Assembly (NCBI GenBank): GCA_038150465.1
Contig: JAYOTP010000006.1
Span: 1 to 64,000 of the forward strand
Direction of reading: 5' to 3'
Length of the DNA stretch: 64,000 nucleotides
From: RFXV01 sp038150465
Lineage (GTDB): Bacteria > Bacteroidota > Bacteroidia > Flavobacteriales > Schleiferiaceae
Shown here: positions 33,234 to 43,000 of the stretch, in pieces
How positions within the stretch are numbered: the first letter of the stretch is position 1
How the letters are laid out: each line of letters opens with the position of its first letter
Position numbers and translations under genes: made by a program
The notes under the pieces: model-generated
Database searches by the model: none
The model's input: only the letters and a program-made list of their open reading frames with translations
Told to the model about the DNA's origin: nothing

Positions 33234-34385
33234 ATGCGCTACCTGCGCAACTTCACCTTACTGGCCTGTCGATCGGATGGACGCGCGCTCCTGGGCGGAT
33301 CGTACACTTCGACTGAAGACAAGCTCGATGAGGCTGTGCAAGGGGCCTTCAACTGGTTGTTGTCCGCTCAAAGGCCGGATGGTGGATTTGCCTCCTGGTA
33401 TCTTGACTCAGGATGGACATCCTCTTATCCGGAGACGACGGGGTACATCCTTCCAGTCTTGCTCGATGCCGGCAAGCGCCTCGGTCGTCAGCAGGAATCG
33501 GAAGAGGCCGCAAGAAAGGCACTTGAGTGGCTCGAGACCATTCAGCACACCCATGGAGGATGGGCAGGGGGCTACGTCGATCAAAAGAGACCGCCTGTGG
33601 TCTTCAACACAGGACAGGTGATCCGTGGCATGCTGGCTGCACACACCTACTTTTCGGACGATCGCTGGCTGCATTCGGCGCAGCGCGCGGGAGATTGGTT
33701 GCTGGATATGCAAGACGAAGACGGGTCGTGGAAAACATCGGTCTACAGGGGAATGGTCCGGGTCTACGACACCTACGTGGCCGCGCCTTTGGCGGAACTC
33801 TATCAGCGCACTGGAAAAGAAGCCTATGCCCAGGCGGCAAGGCGGCAATGCCAATGGGTGATCCGCGAGAAGCAGGAGAAAAATGCCTGGTTTCACGATG
33901 CGGACAACACCATAGAGCACAATGACCGTCCGATTCTGCACACCCTGGCCTACACCATCGATGGATTGATAGAAACCGGTATCCTCCTGGGCGATGATGA
34001 ATTCATATCGGCAGGGGAGCGCGCGGCCCTGGTGCTGCTGGCGGCTTTTCTTGAAGATAATGGACTCCGCGGCCGATATGATGCCCATTGGCGGGGTTCG
34101 GAATCTTTCATCACCACAGGTGGGGCCCAAATGAGCATAGCCTGGAATCGATTGTACGCGCTCAGAGGAACGCCCGAACTCAAAAGCGCATTCAGCCAAA
34201 TGAATCGCTCGTTGATGCGCATGCAGATCCGGGGAAGCCAAATGGAATGCGAGGGCGCATTGTTCGGATCACAGCCCCTCTGGGGCAGGTACGAGGCATT
34301 CGGTTGCCCCAATTGGGCGAGCAAGTATTTTTTGGAGGCGCTGCTGATGGAAGACAAGGCAACATCTTTGGCAGGCCATGGCTGA
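33234..34385 (+). CDS. alpha/alpha-toroid protein (prenyltransferase/glycoside-hydrolase-like), function unknown
   Basis: About 383 residues from the ATG at 33234; a GTG at 33219 would overlap the wecB stop. The protein is built of repeated helical pairs with aromatic-Gly motifs: AQRPDGGFASWY, THGGWAGGYVD, QDEDGSWKTSVYRG and HNDRPILHTLAYTIDG. This is the pattern of the alpha/alpha-toroid (prenyltransferase/squalene-cyclase) fold, also used by some glycosidases. No known catalytic acid motif can be assigned. Genes of this type appear inside polysaccharide clusters. The end overlaps the next gene by 8 bp. Confidence 0.65.
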   Translation: MRYLRNFTLLACRSDGRALLGGSYTSTEDKLDEAVQGAFNWLLSAQRPDGGFASWYLDSGWTSSYPETTGYILPVLLDAGKRLGRQQESEEAARKALEWLETIQHTHGGWAGGYVDQKRPPVVFNTGQVIRGMLAAHTYFSDDRWLHSAQRAGDWLLDMQDEDGSWKTSVYRGMVRVYDTYVAAPLAELYQRTGKEAYAQAARRQCQWVIREKQEKNAWFHDADNTIEHNDRPILHTLAYTIDGLIETGILLGDDEFISAGERAALVLLAAFLEDNGLRGRYDAHWRGSESFITTGGAQMSIAWNRLYALRGTPELKSAFSQMNRSLMRMQIRGSQMECEGALFGSQPLWGRYEAFGCPNWASKYFLEALLMEDKATSLAGHG

Positions 34386-35283
34386 TCTGATCGGTCAAAT
34401 ACGAAAAGTCCTTCCTGGATTCGTGCTGGATCGGATCCGAAAAGAGAAGAAGAAGAAAAGGCGTCGTGAGCTGGCCAGGCAGAAGGAACAGGGCAGCATT
34501 CTGAATCAGCAGGATCTGGAGGATGGCTTGCGCAAAATGGGGATCGGCCAAGGAGATACGCTCATGGTGCATTGTCGCCTGAGTTCCATTGGCTATGTGG
34601 AAGGCGGACCCGAAGTTCTGTACCAAGCCCTCAGGAGTGCTCTTGGACCCAATGGACATCTGTTGATGCCCTCGTCTCCGGTCAGGAAACTTCAACTGGA
34701 TTTTGCTCGGCAGCAAAGAGCCGTCGATCTGCGCGAGATCCCGTCTGCGATGGGCGCTCTGTCCGAACACATGCGCAAATGCCCAGGCGTGCTTCGAAGC
34801 ACGCATCCCACCGAAGCTGTTCTTGCTGTGGGCCCGAAGGCAGAATGGCTTGTATCCGGTCATTCTTCGGCTGCCGCTCCCTATGCCGCGGATTCTCCTT
34901 TTCGTCGGATGATGGAATTTTCAGGAAAGATCCTCTACCTCGGAGTCACCCTGGACAACGCTGGAACGCATCTGCATACTTTGGAAGATGAGGTGGCGTT
35001 TCCATACCCCGTCTACACTCAAGAGCAGTTTGCTTTTCGCGTGACAGACCTAAAAGGGATCACAAATGAAATGAAGACAAGGGTGCACGATCCAGAGTGG
35101 AGCCGAAGGCGAAAATGCGATGAGCTGATTCCGCTTTTTGAGGAAAAAGGAGTCTTGACCCGGCATCGCCTTGGAGAGGCCGAATGTTTACTTTTGGATG
35201 CATCCCAAATGTTCCAAACCATGGTGCAGGCTTTTGAAGAACGCGGAGTGACCATGTACCATCCGAAAGGCAGACCATCGTGA
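34378..35283 (+). CDS. AAC(3)-family aminosugar N-acetyltransferase-like protein
   Basis: A 301-residue protein of the aminoglycoside 3-N-acetyltransferase fold. Family blocks are visible: MVHCRLSSIGYVEGGPEVLYQAL, GHLLMPS, RSTHPTEAVLAVGPKAEWLV, and GKILYLGVTLDNAGTHLHTLED with the catalytic His region. A basic helix (RIRKEKKKKRRRELARQK) precedes the core. The operon context points to acetylating an amino sugar during surface-glycan synthesis rather than antibiotic resistance (inference). It ends on the GTG start of the next gene. Confidence 0.75.
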   Translation: MADLIGQIRKVLPGFVLDRIRKEKKKKRRRELARQKEQGSILNQQDLEDGLRKMGIGQGDTLMVHCRLSSIGYVEGGPEVLYQALRSALGPNGHLLMPSSPVRKLQLDFARQQRAVDLREIPSAMGALSEHMRKCPGVLRSTHPTEAVLAVGPKAEWLVSGHSSAAAPYAADSPFRRMMEFSGKILYLGVTLDNAGTHLHTLEDEVAFPYPVYTQEQFAFRVTDLKGITNEMKTRVHDPEWSRRRKCDELIPLFEEKGVLTRHRLGEAECLLLDASQMFQTMVQAFEERGVTMYHPKGRPS

Positions 35284-36020
35284 GTACAGCACCCGTCATG
35301 CTCATTACCGGTGCCTCCGGTGGTGTGGGCCAGCAATTGACGCGCTTCTTTGCAAAAAAAGAAGTCCGTCTGCTGCTCCATGCACACCGTGGAATACAAG
35401 ATCTGCAGTCCCTTGTTGACGGGCTGGACTTCTCGCACCCACCGCATTTGTTTCAGGCCGATCTCGGGGAGCTCGAGGCGGTGCAGACGCTTTGTGAAAA
35501 GGCCATAGCCGTTCACGGCTCGGTGGATGTGTTGGTCAATAACGCAGGTGTTTCATCTGCAGCCATTAGCTGGAAACTCGATCCATCTGAATGGGACCGG
35601 GTGTTATCTGTGAATTTGACCGCGCCCTTTCTCATGTCAAAAGAGTTGCTTCCGGCCATGCGGAAAAAGGGTTTCGGACGCATTGTGAACATCTCATCGA
35701 TCGTTGCACAGACCGGTGCGGTGGGCACGGCCGCATATGCGGCATCCAAGGCGGGGCTCTTTGGTCTGTCTGCATCCATGGCCCGCGAGCTGGCTCCAAA
35801 GGGGATCACAGTGAATACCGTCGCTTTGGGGTATATGAGCAAAGGCATGATCGAAGAATTGAGCGGAGAAATGAAGGAGGATCTGCTGCGCGCCATTCCC
35901 GCGAATCGCTTTGGCGAGGTGGAGCAATTGGGCGCACTCATCGAATATCTGATGGGCCCTGATGCGGATTATATGACCGGTCAGGTACTCAATCTCAACG
36001 GAGGCTTGTATGGCGGTTGA
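35280..36020 (+). CDS. short-chain dehydrogenase/reductase (FabG-like)
   Basis: A 246-residue classical SDR starting with GTG at 35280, which overlaps the preceding stop (GTGA). Rossmann motif TGASGGVG near residue 10, NNAG near 84-87, catalytic Ser in ISSIVAQ (about 139), Tyr-X3-Lys in YAASK (about 152-156). It should reduce or oxidise a sugar or fatty-acyl group with NAD(P)H. In this operon a sugar-nucleotide or acyl side-chain step is likely. Followed immediately by the deacetylase-like gene (11-bp overlap). Confidence 0.88.
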   Translation: MSTAPVMLITGASGGVGQQLTRFFAKKEVRLLLHAHRGIQDLQSLVDGLDFSHPPHLFQADLGELEAVQTLCEKAIAVHGSVDVLVNNAGVSSAAISWKLDPSEWDRVLSVNLTAPFLMSKELLPAMRKKGFGRIVNISSIVAQTGAVGTAAYAASKAGLFGLSASMARELAPKGITVNTVALGYMSKGMIEELSGEMKEDLLRAIPANRFGEVEQLGALIEYLMGPDADYMTGQVLNLNGGLYGG

Positions 36021-37326
36021 TGTGGCGGTATGTGCAGATAAACGCACGCCAAGACTGCAGTACACCTTGCGCTTTGTCTTCGGCGAATTGCTGAACTGGA
36101 CATGGGAGCTTCATACCGAAGCGCAGGCATTTGCCGATTCAGACGCCACATTCAGGATCAACTACAGCAAAGAAGATGTCCCTTGCGATGTCCGAATGGG
36201 CGTGCACGGCCTGCTCAGCGAGACCGAACTGTTCGAGCAAAACCTTCGGTTGTCGGACTGGGAAGGCCTTCCGGTATTCTTTTCTGCTTCCAGTGTTTCA
36301 GATGTTCCCTTCGATGCGTTCTCGGCTACTTTCTACTGCCTGAGTCGGTATGAGGAATACCTGCCGTTCGTGGCGGATGAGCACGACCGTTTTCCCGCAG
36401 AACAGTCCGTGGCCTTTCAGGAAGGCTTTCTCAGCAGACCATTGGTCAATGAGTGGTGGGAGCGGATCCTCGCTCAGTGGAAGCGCATCGATCCTGAGCT
36501 GGAAGATCGGCGCGGACCCTATCGACTGCTCAGTACCATCGATGTGGACAACAGCTTTGCCTTTCGAGGGAAGGATCCCTTGCGGCTATTCTATGGCGCA
36601 TGTCAGGAACTGGCTTCCGGTCGGTCGGAACAATTTGCCAAGCGATGGGCCACCCTCTTTCGGGGTGCAACCGATCCGCTGGACACCTACGACCGCGATA
36701 TGGCCTTTGCTGAGGATCTTGGTATTGAGCTTCTGTACTTTGTCCTTTTCAGTGAATGGGGTCCGAACGACCGCAATATTTCGCCTCATTCTCAGGTGCT
36801 GCAGCGCTCTGTTCGGCATATTTCTGATTTTGCCTCGCTTGGTGCGCATCCTTCCTACAGAGCATCTAAAGAATCCGATGTTCTGCACGATGAGAAGGCC
36901 GGGCTTGAGGCGCTGACCAAGCAGAAACTGAACAAGAGTCGGCAGCACTTTCTCCGCTTCCGGTTGCCTGCGACCTATCGGCAGTTGCGTGCGGCAGGGA
37001 TCAAGCAGGAGTACTCCATGGGCTATTCGACCCAGACCGGCTGGCGGGCGAGTTGCTGCGTTCCCTTCTTCTTCTATGACCTTGAAATGGAGGAGGAGAC
37101 AGATCTGAAGATCTTCCCCTTTGCCTTTATGGATTCGGTCTATCAGGATCATCTGAAAAAATCTGCGGGACAGGCCCTCACAGAAATGAAGATGTATGCA
37201 GAGCAGGCCAAACGCCTGAAGGGAACATTCGTCTCAGTGATGCATCAGAGGAATCTGGGAGATCTGTGGCCGGGATCTGAAAAGTGGCGGTCGGCTTATG
37301 AGGAACTGATGCACTTTGCCCGATGA
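36010..37326 (+). CDS. polysaccharide deacetylase-like protein (DUF7033-type N-terminus)
   Basis: A 438-residue cytoplasmic-looking protein. It resembles the Bacteroidota group annotated as polysaccharide deacetylase family: an N-terminal DUF7033-like region (about 1-160) and a NodB-like C-terminal region with TIDVDNSFAFRG near residue 175-186 (the Asp-Asn metal-binding pair position) and HPSYRAS (about 279-285, zinc-binding His). The final segment has TFVSVMHQRNLGD. No signal peptide. Probable role: deacetylating a cytoplasmic sugar intermediate in the pathway (inference). Coupled by overlap to the neighbours. Confidence 0.72.
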   Translation: MAVDVAVCADKRTPRLQYTLRFVFGELLNWTWELHTEAQAFADSDATFRINYSKEDVPCDVRMGVHGLLSETELFEQNLRLSDWEGLPVFFSASSVSDVPFDAFSATFYCLSRYEEYLPFVADEHDRFPAEQSVAFQEGFLSRPLVNEWWERILAQWKRIDPELEDRRGPYRLLSTIDVDNSFAFRGKDPLRLFYGACQELASGRSEQFAKRWATLFRGATDPLDTYDRDMAFAEDLGIELLYFVLFSEWGPNDRNISPHSQVLQRSVRHISDFASLGAHPSYRASKESDVLHDEKAGLEALTKQKLNKSRQHFLRFRLPATYRQLRAAGIKQEYSMGYSTQTGWRASCCVPFFFYDLEMEEETDLKIFPFAFMDSVYQDHLKKSAGQALTEMKMYAEQAKRLKGTFVSVMHQRNLGDLWPGSEKWRSAYEELMHFAR

Positions 37327-38234
37327 TCCATTACGTACGGCATCATGAGGTGGATACCCTCAAGTGGGACCGTTGCATCAATGGCGATCCCTCCTGTCTG
37401 CCTTATGGCCTGCATTGGTATCTCGACCTCACCGCCCGTGAATGGGATGCGCTTGTGGTGGACGATTACCAGGCTGTTTTCCCCCTTCCACACAACAGAC
37501 GATGGGGCATCCCTTATGTGTTTCGTCCTTATGGGGTGCAGCAGTTGGGTCTTTTTGGCAAAGATGCTGAGCAGGATATGCTCGCGGATGTGCTCCGAAG
37601 CATTCCGTCGCGCTTCCTTTGGGTGGACTATTTTCTGAATGAGCAGAATATTGCTGCCAATGTTCGCGGCATGGAATTTCAGGAGCAGAACAACCAGGTC
37701 CTCGACTTGGCGGGCAGCTACGAATCGATCTACGAACGCTACAACCAGCGCACCCGACGCAACATCAAAAAGGCGCGAAAAGAACGGATGAAGATCTTTG
37801 AGTACGACAGTCCAGATGTCCTGCTCGATGTTTTCAAGGCCAATAAGGGAGCAGAACTCAGCAGCTGGACTCAGTGGCATTACGACCGTATGCGGTTGTT
37901 GATGTACCAGCTCATTCACAAAAGGAGAGGCTTTGTGTGGACGCTTCACGATGAGACCAACACGGCTTGTGCCGGTGTATTCATCGTGCAGTATCGGAAC
38001 AGGTTGGTTTCCTTGTTCACGGCCGTAAATGAGTACGGAAAGGAGAGAGGCGCCATGAGCTTTTTGCTGGACGAACTCTTCATTCTGTATTCCAACAAGG
38101 ATATGTTCTTCGATTTTGAAGGATCCAACATCAAAGGTCTGGCGGAGTTCAATGCGGGCTTTGGTGCGGTCTCGAGGCCTTATCAACGCATCATAAAAAG
38201 CCGCATTCCCTTCCTGCGCAAATTCAGAAAATGA
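37323..38234 (+). CDS. GNAT/FemAB-like acyltransferase
   Basis: A 303-residue protein with the two-lobed FemAB-type plan. N-terminal half ends in a strand (VFRPYGVQQLGLF); the second has QRTRRNIKKARKERMKI, a basic helix typical of the family, and a C-terminal strand-helix FDFEGSNIKGLAEFNAGFGA that matches acyl-CoA-type GNAT ends. Substrate unknown; acylation or aminoacylation of a surface-glycan or peptidoglycan precursor is plausible. Overlaps both neighbours by 4 bp. Confidence 0.7.
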   Translation: MIHYVRHHEVDTLKWDRCINGDPSCLPYGLHWYLDLTAREWDALVVDDYQAVFPLPHNRRWGIPYVFRPYGVQQLGLFGKDAEQDMLADVLRSIPSRFLWVDYFLNEQNIAANVRGMEFQEQNNQVLDLAGSYESIYERYNQRTRRNIKKARKERMKIFEYDSPDVLLDVFKANKGAELSSWTQWHYDRMRLLMYQLIHKRRGFVWTLHDETNTACAGVFIVQYRNRLVSLFTAVNEYGKERGAMSFLLDELFILYSNKDMFFDFEGSNIKGLAEFNAGFGAVSRPYQRIIKSRIPFLRKFRK

Positions 38235-38870
38235 GCTATACGCATCTCTTCTTCGATCTCGACCATACCCTTTGGGATTTTGAAAAGAACAGCCGGATCA
38301 CCTTGGTGGAACTGTTCGAGGAAAAGCAGTTGGATCGATTGGGCGTACCCGACTTCGATGCTTTTTACACTGCGTACAAGGAAGAAAATGACCTGCTTTG
38401 GGCGCGTTACCGCAAAGGGGAGATAAAGAAGGATGAACTGCGCTCCAGCCGATTCCACAATACATTGAAACGCTTTGGGGATGGAGATGATCGGTGCGCA
38501 TCGGAGATCGAGCAGGCCTATATCGAAAGATCGCCCTATCAAACGCAACTTCTGCCTGGTGCCATGGAAACCATCCGCGTCCTCAGCAACCGCTACTCCT
38601 TGCACATCATTACCAATGGGTTTTCAGAGATACAGAACATCAAGATGGAACGATCGGGTCTGGCGCCATACTTCGGTAGTGTATTCAGTTCTGAAGCTGT
38701 GGGCGTTCAAAAACCAGATGCACGTGTTTTTTTACATGCCTTGAAGGAAACAGGAGCGAAAAGGAAGGAATCATTGATGATCGGAGACAGCCTGGAGGCG
38801 GATGTCCTAGGGGCCAGACGAGTGGGTATGGAAGCCGTGTATTTCAATCCGGAATCCAAGCCGCATGGAG
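38231..38870 (+). CDS. HAD-family hydrolase (YjjG-like), 3' end in gap
   Basis: The first 213 codons of a HAD phosphatase. Motif I FFDLDHTLWDF with nucleophile Asp9, motif II IITNGFS near residue 128, a lysine in VQKPDARVF (about 160) and motif III GDSLEADVLGARRVG. The cap domain between motif I and II matches the YjjG group, which dephosphorylates noncanonical pyrimidine nucleotides. The end lies in the gap at 38871-38970. Its ATG overlaps the preceding stop, so it is the last gene of the carbohydrate operon. Confidence 0.82.
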
Positions 38871-38970
38871 NNNNNNNNNNNNNNNNNNNNNNNNNNNNNN
38901 NNNNNNNNNNNNNNNNNNNNNNNNNNNNNNNNNNNNNNNNNNNNNNNNNNNNNNNNNNNNNNNNNNNNNN
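38871..38970. other. assembly gap, exactly 100 N
   Basis: A run of 100 N that removes the end of the HAD gene and the start (Rossmann Gly motif) of the next gene. The real length is unknown; a gap of one default length suggests the scaffolder inserted it. Confidence 0.98.
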
Positions 38971-39897
38971 GGTTCGCTGCGCAGCAGCAGCAAAGGAGAT
39001 GCGATCAGGAAGGCGTTTGAAGAAGCAGGGGTCCCCACGGAGGCATTGACTTTCTGCGTGCTCGATCTTCTTGAGGATGAAGGCTGGGCGGAAGCCATGA
39101 AGGACTGTAGCTATATGTTGCATGTGGCATCGCCCTATCAGACCAGAGAACCAAAAGATCCGAACGAGTACATCCGGCCTGCAGTTGAAGGAACCATGCG
39201 CGCCCTGAAGGCTGCGCAAAAGGCTGGAGTCAAAAAAGTGGTGATCACCTCTTCCTTGGTAGCGATGCTTGGAGATGCGGATCGCTCCCTGGCCATCGAT
39301 CCCACGACATGGACCAACCCAGGATCCCGACAAGCATCGGCCTATCTGAAGAGCAAGGTGCTGGCTGAGAAGCGTGCTTGGGCATACATCAAGGGTCTGG
39401 AGGAAGAAAATGCGATGCAGCTGACCACCATTCACCCTGGACCCATCTTCGGTCCGACCTACACAGGTGAAATGTCCGGTGCGTCCTTGTCCATGACCAA
39501 AGACTTGATCACAGGCAGGATGCCCATGCTTCCCAAGGCGGCGATCAATATGTCTGATGTTCGCGATGTGGCACAGATCCATGTGCAGGCTTTAAAGAAC
39601 GATCAGACAAGCGGCAAGCGTCTGATCGTGGCTACAGAACGCCCCTATGAGTTCATAGAATTGGCTCAGATCCTCAAGTCCAACGGATACAAGAAAGTGA
39701 GTACCAAAGAGGCGCCCATAGGCCTCATGAAATTCATGGGCTTGTTCGTAGCGGACATCAAAGGCATGCTCCCTTTTGTGGGCAAAACCTATAGCGCTTC
39801 CATAGAAGAGACCATACAGCTGCTGGGATGGACCCCGCGCTCCATCGAAGAGACGATCATAGACACAGCCGCATCGGTCCAGTCTTTTTTGGATTAG
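38971..39897 (+). CDS. extended SDR (dihydroflavonol-4-reductase-like), 5' end in gap
   Basis: An open frame runs from the first base after the gap to 39897 (308 codons). It starts in GSLRSSSKGDAIRKAF, the region just after the NAD(P)-binding Rossmann Gly motif, so about 30 residues are missing. Downstream are the MLHVASPY strand, TSSLVAM with the catalytic Ser, and the Tyr-X3-Lys pair in SAYLKSK. It groups with DFR-like carbonyl reductases. The substrate cannot be deduced. Not overlapping the HAD gene on the visible side. Confidence 0.8.
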   Translation, partial: GSLRSSSKGDAIRKAFEEAGVPTEALTFCVLDLLEDEGWAEAMKDCSYMLHVASPYQTREPKDPNEYIRPAVEGTMRALKAAQKAGVKKVVITSSLVAMLGDADRSLAIDPTTWTNPGSRQASAYLKSKVLAEKRAWAYIKGLEEENAMQLTTIHPGPIFGPTYTGEMSGASLSMTKDLITGRMPMLPKAAINMSDVRDVAQIHVQALKNDQTSGKRLIVATERPYEFIELAQILKSNGYKKVSTKEAPIGLMKFMGLFVADIKGMLPFVGKTYSASIEETIQLLGWTPRSIEETIIDTAASVQSFLD

Positions 39898-40012
39898 AAA
39901 ACGGGCTTTCAGGCGGCATTCCCATCGCCCACTGCTGCGGCCTTGGCCATTTTTACTGCTGAATAGCTGCCCGGCTGTATTTTTAGGCACTCTTTGCCAA
40001 ATTTGCACCCCC

Positions 40013-43000
40013 ATGCAAAACCCACCGATATACACGCCCAAGAACAAGGTCCGCATCGTCACGGCCGCCTCATTGTTCGATGGCCACGATGCAGCCATCA
40101 ACATCATGCGGCGCATCATTCAGGCGACGGGCTGTGAAGTGATCCATCTCGGACACGACCGCAGTGTAGAAGAAGTGGTCCATACCGCCATACAGGAAGA
40201 TGCACAGGCCATTGCCATGACTTCCTACCAGGGCGGGCACAACGAGTACTTCAAGTTCATGGTCGATCTGCTCAAGGAAAAAGGGGCTGAGCACATCAAA
40301 ATATTCGGCGGTGGTGGCGGCGTCATTCTGCCGGAGGAGATCGAGGAATTGATGGCCTACGGGGTAACCCGTATCTACAGTCCGGACGACGGCCGGGCCA
40401 TGGGGCTGCAGGGCATGATCAACGACCTGGTCGAAAAAAGTGACTTCCCACTGGGCGAAACCCTTCAGAAGGAAATGGAGACGCTCGACACGGAGCACTA
40501 TGGTTCGGTGGCGCGCGTGATCACGGCCTTTGAGAATTATTCCGATGTCCATGAAGATCTGCGCAGCGAGATCAACGAGCGTGCACAGAAGACCCGGATA
40601 CCGGTGCTCGGTATCACAGGAACAGGAGGGGCCGGCAAGTCATCTATGGTGGATGAGCTCGTCCGGCGGTTCCTGATGGATTTTCCCGATCGGCACATCG
40701 GCCTGATCAGCGTTGATCCTTCCAAGAAAAAAACAGGCGGTGCACTTCTGGGCGACCGCATCCGAATGAACAGCATCCGGCACGGAAATGTCTACATGCG
40801 TTCACTGGCCACCCGTCAAAGCAATCTGGCCCTTTCGAAATATGTAAAGGAAGCAGTGCAGGTCCTCAAGGCCGCCGGCTTCGATCTGATCGTTCTGGAA
40901 ACTTCCGGCATTGGTCAAAGCGATACAGAGATCCTCGACCACAGTGATCTTTCGCTCTATGTCATGACGCCTGAATACGGAGCAGCCACCCAGCTGGAGA
41001 AGATCGATATGCTGGATTTTGCGGATGTCATCGCGCTCAATAAATTCGACAAGAGAGGGGCCTTGGATGCGCTCAGGGATGTGCGCAAGCAGTATCAGCG
41101 CAACCATGGACTTTGGGATCAGGATCTGGAACAGATGCCGGTTCACGGCACCATTGCATCGCAATTCAACGATCCAGGGACCAACGGGCTTTACCGGTCC
41201 ATCATGGACGCTTTGACACAGAAGACCTCGGCAGATTTCCCTTCCGAGCGGGCCATGCCCACGGAGATGAGCGAGAAGATCTACATCATCCCTCCGAGTC
41301 GGACCCGATATCTGAGCGAGATCAGCGAGCAGAGCCGGAGATATGACGAACGAACCGCTCAGCAAGCGGAGGTGGCCGATAAGCTCTATGGCCTTCAGCA
41401 GTCGGTTCTGACCTTTGGTGGTCCCGACCTCTTAGAGGAAGCGCAGACTACCTCTGAAGATGCGACCGTGGCTGCATTGATCGAAAAATTCAATGAGCTG
41501 CACAAAGACCTGGATCCGCATCTGTGGGCGATGCTTCAGGGCTGGAGAAAAGAAGAGGCACGCTATTCAGAAGAATTCTATGTCTATCAGGTCAGGGGAA
41601 AGGAGATCAGCGTTCCAAACCACACCCGAAGTCTGAGTCAGACACCTATTCCAAAAGTGGCTCTGCCCAAGTTCAAAAGCTGGGGCGACAAGGTGCGCTG
41701 GACAATGCGCGAGAATACTCCGGGATTCTTCCCATTCACCGCAGGTATCTATCCGTTCAAACGCACGGGCGAAGACCCTACGCGCATGTTCGCTGGGGAG
41801 GGCGGTCCGGAACGAACCAATAAACGCTTTCACTACGTCAGTTTGGATATGCCGGCGGCCCGGCTGAGCACGGCTTTTGACTCTGTGACCCTGTACGGGA
41901 ACGATCCGGGCTGGCGTCCGGACATCTATGGAAAGATCGGGAATGCCGGTGTGAGTATTTGCTGTCTGGATGATGCCAAAAAACTCTATTCGGGTTTCGA
42001 TCTCTGTGCACCGAGCACATCGGTCAGCATGACCATCAACGGTCCGGCGCCCATGTTGCTTTCCTTCTTTCTGAATGCTGCGATCGACCAGCAATGCGAG
42101 AAGTACATCAAGGCCAATGGCCTTGAAAAAGAGGTGCGCAGCAAGATCGAAAAAGCCTACAAGGCCAAGGGCATGGACGTCCCTGAATACAGGGGTGAAT
42201 TGCCCGAAGGGAACGACGGGCTCGGCCTGATGCTGCTCGGCAGCAGCGGCGATCAGGTCCTGCCGAAGGAGGTGTACGAGAAGATCAGATCGGAAACCCT
42301 GCAGGCAGTTCGCGGAACGGTGCAGGCCGATATCCTCAAGGAGGATCAGGCGCAGAACACCTGCATTTTCAGCACCGAATTCGCCCTGCGGCTCATGGGA
42401 GATGTGCAGCAGTACTTCATCGATCAGAAGGTGCGCAACTTCTATTCGGTATCCATTTCGGGCTACCACATCGCTGAGGCCGGAGCCAATCCGATCACAC
42501 AGTTGGCATTCACGCTGGCCAATGGCTTCACCTATGTGGAGTACTACCTGAGCCGGGGCATGGACATCAATAAGTTCGCTCCCAACCTGAGTTTTTTCTT
42601 CAGCAATGGGATCGATCCGGAGTATGCGGTCATCGGACGGGTGGCGCGTCGGATATGGGCGAAGGCGATGAAGGAGCGTTATGGTGCGGATGTACGAAGC
42701 CAGATGCTGAAGTACCACATCCAGACCTCGGGCCGGTCGCTCCATGCACAGGAGATCGACTTCAACGATATACGGACCACTTTGCAGGCGCTCTACGCTT
42801 TATACGACAATTGCAACAGCCTGCACACCAACGCCTACGATGAGGCCATCACCACACCCACCGAGGAGAGCGTCCGCAGGGCAATGGCCATACAACTGAT
42901 CATCAACAAGGAGCTCGGACTGGCGAAAAACGAAAATCCGCTGCAAGGGTCTTTCATCATTGAGGAACTGACCGATCTGGTGGAAGAATCCGTGCTCGAC

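Noticed and set aside
34378..35283. Antibiotic-resistance gene (aminoglycoside acetyltransferase)
   Set aside because: The family fold fits, but the operon is for sugar metabolism and there is no mobile element near by.
39898..40012. Possible cobalamin riboswitch before icmF (CCCACTG seen)
   Set aside because: The leader is only 115 bp and lacks the B12 box and the usual long fold. The match is to a short, common string.
41567..42745. 392-codon open frame antisense to icmF
   Set aside because: It is the shadow of a strongly coding, highly conserved gene on the other strand and shows no domain of its own. Long antisense frames are expected at this base composition.
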